Source: CAIKMD01 sp035552195
GTDB lineage: Bacteria; Pseudomonadota; Alphaproteobacteria; ATCC43930; CGMCC-115725
Length of the DNA stretch: 64,000 bases
Assembly (NCBI GenBank): GCA_035552195.1
Contig: DASZLU010000057.1
Span: 1-64,000, forward strand
Direction of reading: 5' to 3'
In this document: positions 60,029 through 64,000 of the stretch, one piece after another
Layout: each line of letters starts with the position of its first letter
How positions within the stretch are numbered: the stretch's first letter is position 1
Program-made: the position numbers and the translations under genes
The notes under the pieces: generated by a model
Told to the model about the DNA's origin: nothing
What the model saw: the letters and a program-made list of their open reading frames with translations, nothing else
Databases searched by the model: none

Positions 60029-61000
60029 ATGATGGATCGCAACCCGCCGCTTGCCCGCCAAGATCTCTACCCGCCGATCGAACCTTATGCCAGCGGCATG
60101 CTCCGGCTCAACGCCATACATACGATGTATTGGGAGCAATCGGGCAATCCCGACGGCAAGCCGATCGTCTTTCTGCATGGCGGACCTGGCGCCGGTTCGA
60201 CGGCGACGCATCGCCGCTTCTTCGATCCGCAATATTATCGCATCGTCGTGTTCGATCAGCGCGGCGCCGGGCGCTCGACCCCTTTGGGCTCGCTCGAGGA
60301 CAACACCACACCGCATCTCATCGCCGATCTCGAAGCGCTGCGCCAATTCCTCGGCATCGAGCGTTGGGCCGTCTTCGGCGGCTCGTGGGGCTCGACCTTC
60401 GCGCTGGCCTATGCCGAAGCGTACCCCGAGCGCGCGACCGCTTTGGTGCTCCGCGGCATCTTCCTCTGCCGGCAGAGCGAGATCGACTGGTTCCTCTATG
60501 GCATGCGCACCGTATTCCCGGAGGCGTGGCGCAATTTCGCAGGCTATATCCCCGAAACCGAGCGCAAAGATCTCTTGGGCGCCTATTACCGCCGTCTTTG
60601 CGATCCCAACCCCGCGGTGCATATGCCGGCGGCGCGCGCCTGGAGCACTTATGAAGGCGCCTGCTCGACGTTGTTGCCGAGTCCCGACACGGTCGCGGCT
60701 TTCGGCGAGGACCGCATGGCGCTGGGCCTCGCGCGCATCGAGGCGCACTACTTCCTCTACAATGTCTTCAAGACGGAAGACGATCTGATCGCGCGCATCA
60801 AGCGCATCCAAAGCATCCCGGGGACGATCGTTCAGGGCCGCTATGACATGGTCTGCCCGATCGTCAACGCCGATGAGCTGGCACGCTCGTGGAATGCGGC
60901 GGAATATATCGTCGTCCCGGATGCCGGTCATTCGGCCATGGAGCCCGGCATCCGGGTGCAACTTGTCGCGGCAACCGAACGATTGAAAGCGCTGCGCTAG
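60029..61000 (+). CDS. pip: Proline iminopeptidase
   Basis: Alpha/beta hydrolase of peptidase family S33 that removes N-terminal proline. The 323-residue length is typical. Motifs are VFLHGGPGAGS (oxyanion, 47-57), DQRGAGRSTP, nucleophile S119 in VFGGSWGSTFAL, GRYDMVCP with the acid, and the histidine in VPDAGHSAMEPG. Two adjacent ATGs are possible starts. It is followed four bases later by the frame leading into the PagL-like gene. Confidence 0.96.
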   Translation: MMDRNPPLARQDLYPPIEPYASGMLRLNAIHTMYWEQSGNPDGKPIVFLHGGPGAGSTATHRRFFDPQYYRIVVFDQRGAGRSTPLGSLEDNTTPHLIADLEALRQFLGIERWAVFGGSWGSTFALAYAEAYPERATALVLRGIFLCRQSEIDWFLYGMRTVFPEAWRNFAGYIPETERKDLLGAYYRRLCDPNPAVHMPAARAWSTYEGACSTLLPSPDTVAAFGEDRMALGLARIEAHYFLYNVFKTEDDLIARIKRIQSIPGTIVQGRYDMVCPIVNADELARSWNAAEYIVVPDAGHSAMEPGIRVQLVAATERLKALR

Positions 61001-61100
61001 GCCTTTGTTGAAGGCGGCCGCTTGTCGCCGCTTTCGCCTTGCCTGTCCGGCGGCTTTCCCGGAAGATGCGCGTAGGCTTGGAAGCGAGTTGGGGGACTGC

Positions 61101-61610
61101 ATGCGGGGATGGTGGCGCCGTATCGCTTTTGCGAGTGTGCTCACGGGCGCGGTCACAATGGGGAACACGCCGGCCAGGGCCGAGTTCGGCTACGTCACCG
61201 CCGGTCTCGGTGTTTTCGACGTCCTCCATAACTACACCGCCGCCGAAGGCCGGCTCGAATTCCGCTTCGCGCAAAGCCTATTTTTTTGGCACCCGCTGGT
61301 CGGCACGATGTTCACCAATCGCGGCTCGGTTTATACCTATGGTGGCTTCCGCCTCGAATTTCCTGTCGGCAAGCATGTCCTGATCCTACCGATCGCTGCG
61401 GTCGGCGATTACGAAAAAGGCGGCGGCAAGGATCTCGGCTCGCATATCGAATTCAAGACGGGCGTCGAGGTCGATCTCGTCTTCGAGAATGGCATGCGCG
61501 TGGGCCCGGCCTTCGATCACATCTCCAACGCCGGAATCGGCAAGAAGAATCCGGGCGAAGAGAATTTGATGATGATGTTCTCGATGCCGCTCAGCATCCT
61601 GGCGCCGTAA
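61101..61610 (+). CDS. PagL-type lipid A 3-O-deacylase (acyloxyacyl hydrolase)
   Basis: The ATG at 61101 follows GGGGGA and gives 169 residues with a signal peptide (MRGWWRRIAFASVLTGAVTM, cut after ARA). The mature protein is an eight-stranded outer-membrane barrel with the PagL active site near the C-terminus: FDHISNAGIGKKNPGEENLM, where H140, S142 and E154 match the known His-Ser-Glu triad spacing. It would remove the 3-O acyl chain of lipid A, changing outer-membrane properties. Confidence 0.9.
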   Translation: MRGWWRRIAFASVLTGAVTMGNTPARAEFGYVTAGLGVFDVLHNYTAAEGRLEFRFAQSLFFWHPLVGTMFTNRGSVYTYGGFRLEFPVGKHVLILPIAAVGDYEKGGGKDLGSHIEFKTGVEVDLVFENGMRVGPAFDHISNAGIGKKNPGEENLMMMFSMPLSILAP

Positions 61611-61623
61611 CCCGCGCGACCTT

Positions 61624-62904
61624 CTAAGCCGCTTCTTCGGCCACTCGCTGTTGCCGCTCCGGCGCGACATCGAACGTTTCGACGTAATCGGAAAACCGCC
61701 GCCGTTCGCGTGCCGGATCGATCCCGTAATCATCGAGCCGGCGGCGCTGCCCGCCATAACCGCCATTCGGCTTCTCGTCGACGTAAGCTCTGATCTGCCG
61801 ATCGAACGCCTCATCGAACGGTAGTCCGAGCTTCGCATAGATCGCTTCCACCGTGCCCGCCGGATCGCCCGTGAGATCGCGATAGCGAACATGGACGACG
61901 CGATCTGCCGGCAGCGTTTCGTCCGCCGCGATGATGCGCTCGGCGCCTTCGGCCCAGCGATCGCAGACCTGGCGGCCGATCGCGGCGCGGTCGAGATGCC
62001 GCGTGAAAGGCTGGCGCAGCACTTCGGTCAGATGCGCGACCGAGGCGAGCACGCGCGTCGGATCGCGATGCACGAAAACGAACCGCGCATCCGGATAGAC
62101 CTGCTGAATCGCATCGAGCGCGAAGACATGATCGGGGCATTTCAGCACCCAGCGCTGACCCGCCGGAGCGGGACGCGCCAGATGCTCGAGGAAATAGCGA
62201 TGGAAGCGATAGGCTTCGAGATGGCCGGCGCTGTCGAGCCAGGCGCGATAGGACGGCACGCGATGCGTCGTATCGAAGCGCAGGCTGGCAAAGACATGCG
62301 CGGTGATCTCGCTGCATTCTTGCGGCGCCGTTGCGGTGATGGGATGCATGGAGCCGAAATCGGGCGCGATCCAGCGAAACAGCTTGAGCTGGCGATCGAC
62401 CCGTTTGATCGCGCGCATCTCACCCGCCGCATTGCCGACAGTCGCCGGATCGATCGTCTGCCAGCAGCGCGGCACCACGTTGGCCTGATCCGCCATCAGC
62501 AAACTATGAAGGAAGGTCGTGCCGCTGCGCGGCAGCCCCGTGACGAAGATCGGCCGCTCGACCGTCGGCGCGGGCGCGGGGCTCGCTTTCTCGGCAGCGC
62601 GCAGCTGCAGCAAATTTTCAAGAAAGCGCAACACATCCCAGCGCAGCGCGAAGCGGCCGAAAGCGCCGAGCGCGGCTTCACTCTCGCACGATTGCAGCAG
62701 GACGTGCAGCGACGGGAGGAACTGCCACTGGCCGAAATCGTCCAACCCGGTGTGGCGTTGCGCGGTTTCGACCAGCTCGTCCGCGACCAGGGGGCGACGC
62801 AGAAACCCTGCCGCATCCGAAAGCCAATCGGCGGCGCGCAACAGCAGCGGCGGCGTGCCGAGTTCGGACGGGCCGATGGTTGCTTGGCTTGAGCCGAACT
62901 CCAC
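61624..62904 (-). CDS. Sulfotransferase family protein
   Basis: A 426-residue cytoplasmic protein with the sulfotransferase PAPS-binding P-loop FVTGLPRSGTTFLHSLL, the 3'-phosphate site FVHRDPTRVLASVAHLTEVL and the GxxGxxK-like end. The N-terminal 95 residues are an extra helical domain, and the C-terminal part ends in a charged segment. This is the large bacterial sulfotransferase type that modifies lipids or glycans. Its start is 62904. It is followed (on its strand) by nothing within 14 bases of the convergent PagL gene. Confidence 0.92.
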   Translation of the reverse strand: MEFGSSQATIGPSELGTPPLLLRAADWLSDAAGFLRRPLVADELVETAQRHTGLDDFGQWQFLPSLHVLLQSCESEAALGAFGRFALRWDVLRFLENLLQLRAAEKASPAPAPTVERPIFVTGLPRSGTTFLHSLLMADQANVVPRCWQTIDPATVGNAAGEMRAIKRVDRQLKLFRWIAPDFGSMHPITATAPQECSEITAHVFASLRFDTTHRVPSYRAWLDSAGHLEAYRFHRYFLEHLARPAPAGQRWVLKCPDHVFALDAIQQVYPDARFVFVHRDPTRVLASVAHLTEVLRQPFTRHLDRAAIGRQVCDRWAEGAERIIAADETLPADRVVHVRYRDLTGDPAGTVEAIYAKLGLPFDEAFDRQIRAYVDEKPNGGYGGQRRRLDDYGIDPARERRRFSDYVETFDVAPERQQRVAEEAA

Positions 62905-62950
62905 AGTGCTGCTCCCTTCGCCCTAATGTGCTTATGCGACATCCACCGTC

Positions 62951-63970
62951 CTAATCCCCGGTACCCTTTCCCCGTTCCTGGGGTTCCGACCGGCGCGGCG
63001 CCGTACCGCGCCCCCGCCACAACTGACCACCCTCCAGTATTTGCCATCCCAACAAGGGCGGCACACCCAACGCCAAATCGCGGCCGCGCTTCAGCAGTGA
63101 GAGCGCCAGGGCCTGATCGGGCGACAAGCCGAACGCCGCACCGACCAGCAAATAGCCGCCTTCCTGAACGCCGGCGGCCATCGGTACCATAAAAGCCGCG
63201 CTCCGCACTGCATAGAGCAAGCCTTCGATACCGGTAGCTGCGGCAAACGATAGAGGAACATTCATCAACCAGAGCGCGAACCATGCTTCGGCGCCGGTCG
63301 CGAGCCATTCAAGAAGATGCAACAAAGCCGCGAAAGCGAGACGGCCGTGCTCTGCATGAATGCGCGCGATGGCCTCGGTGATCGATTCGACCTTGCCCGG
63401 CAGCGCATTCGAGAAATGCCGCGCGATCAGCGGCTCGAAACGCTCGAGCAAATGGCTGCCGCGCCGCTGCACCACGAAGAACGCGACGCAAAGCCCCACG
63501 GCCACGAAGAGCCACGCGACCGCGGGCAGCACGAGATCGGTCGCCGGTCGCGCCGTGATCAGCAGCACGATGCCGATCATCGCGTAGATAAGCTGCGTCA
63601 GGAATTCGAGCGCCACATCGACGATCACCGAGGCAGCCGCGAGCGCCGCGGGAACGTCGTGCAGGATCGCGAGGCGGATGCCGGCCGCCGGCCCGCCGAG
63701 TTGTGAGAGCGGCAGCACTTCGGCCGCCGCGGTCCGCACCAGCCGCGCCCAGATGAAGACCGGCCAGCGCCTCGCCGGCTCGTCCGGCGTCAGCACCTGC
63801 CAGGCGACACCGTTCAGCGCGATCAGGCAAAAGTGAAAGGCGCAGACCAGGAGGAAGCCGCCCCAGCCGACCGCCTCCAGCGTCGCCAGAATCGAGCCTG
63901 CGTCGAACCAGGCGATCAGCGCCGTGGCCGCAGCCAGCCCGGCGAACAACAGCAAAACGGCTATCCGCAT
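62951..63970 (-). CDS. HpnL-like flippase/LPG-synthase-type membrane protein
   Basis: A 339-residue protein with about eight membrane helices: MRIAVLLLFAGLAAATALIA, FHFCLIALNGVAWQVLTPDE, VRTAAAEVLPLSQLGGPAAG, and EGLLYAVRSAAFMVPMAAGVQEGGYLLVGAAFGLSPDQALALSLLKRGRDL. This last stretch is the signature of the LPG-synthase transmembrane fold found in hopanoid-cluster protein HpnL. Assignment to HpnL is likely but no hpn genes are visible in the window. The promoter region starts at 63971; the remaining 30 bases hold no gene. Confidence 0.8.
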   Translation of the reverse strand: MRIAVLLLFAGLAAATALIAWFDAGSILATLEAVGWGGFLLVCAFHFCLIALNGVAWQVLTPDEPARRWPVFIWARLVRTAAAEVLPLSQLGGPAAGIRLAILHDVPAALAAASVIVDVALEFLTQLIYAMIGIVLLITARPATDLVLPAVAWLFVAVGLCVAFFVVQRRGSHLLERFEPLIARHFSNALPGKVESITEAIARIHAEHGRLAFAALLHLLEWLATGAEAWFALWLMNVPLSFAAATGIEGLLYAVRSAAFMVPMAAGVQEGGYLLVGAAFGLSPDQALALSLLKRGRDLALGVPPLLGWQILEGGQLWRGRGTAPRRSEPQERGKGTGD

Positions 63971-64000
63971 GGAAGGGGGTCTCTCATCTTTTCGAATAAT

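Overview
The window is a GC-rich (roughly two thirds G+C by eye), densely packed bacterial chromosome segment. The housekeeping blocks (ffh-rpsP-rimM-trmD-rplS-leuC, leuD-leuB, dapF-mtaB-ftsY, aroK-aroB next to xerD-accA), the two-domain long-form dCTP deaminase, and many ATGA start/stop overlaps point to an alphaproteobacterium, most likely a Rhodospirillales-like soil or water organism. The genus cannot be read from the sequence. No rRNA, tRNA or CRISPR array was seen.

Layout. 1-7.3 kb: tail of a DegP-type protease, an OmpR-type regulator, accA, xerD, a large secreted protein of unknown role, a 46-residue membrane protein, aroK-aroB and a DUF2889 gene. 7.3-14.7 kb: an IS630 remnant, a three-gene cassette (HtrA-like protease, LuxR-type regulator, HtrA-like pseudoprotease) without signal peptides, and the PrsK/PrsR two-component pair of XrtA/PEP-CTERM systems. 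PrsKR is flanked on both sides by glycosyltransferase fragments. 14.7-32 kb: an orphan TRAP binding protein, a flavin oxidoreductase, an Hsp70-like protein, the leu genes, the ribosomal/tRNA-modification operon, ffh, an MFS relic, dapF-mtaB-ftsY and a metallophosphoesterase.

32-40 kb looks catabolic and regulatory. Dienelactone hydrolase plus a TRAP binding protein diverge from a carboxymuconolactone-decarboxylase-like protein, an amidohydrolase and a MarR regulator, with two near-palindromic operator candidates between them. Next come a class V aminotransferase preceded by two large hairpins, a hydratase, and an arsR-SRPBCC-GST-TfoX run whose ArsR gene carries tandem operators over its own start codon. 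40-52 kb holds the dCTP deaminase, two hybrid kinases, a NMT1-like binding protein, an IS4 fragment, an aldolase and an MFS carrier. It also holds a DSF-synthase (RpfF)-type crotonase. One of the hybrid kinases has RpfC-like architecture, so a fatty-acid quorum-sensing pair is plausible.

52-64 kb: a nitroreductase, a YeiH-type exporter operon with two small cysteine-containing proteins under a near-consensus promoter, a split chromate transporter, cupin and pentapeptide-repeat proteins, an acyltransferase, otsB, proline iminopeptidase, a PagL-type lipid A deacylase, a sulfotransferase and an HpnL-like membrane protein. Several genes here (PagL, acyltransferase, sulfotransferase, HpnL-like) are of kinds that act on the cell surface.
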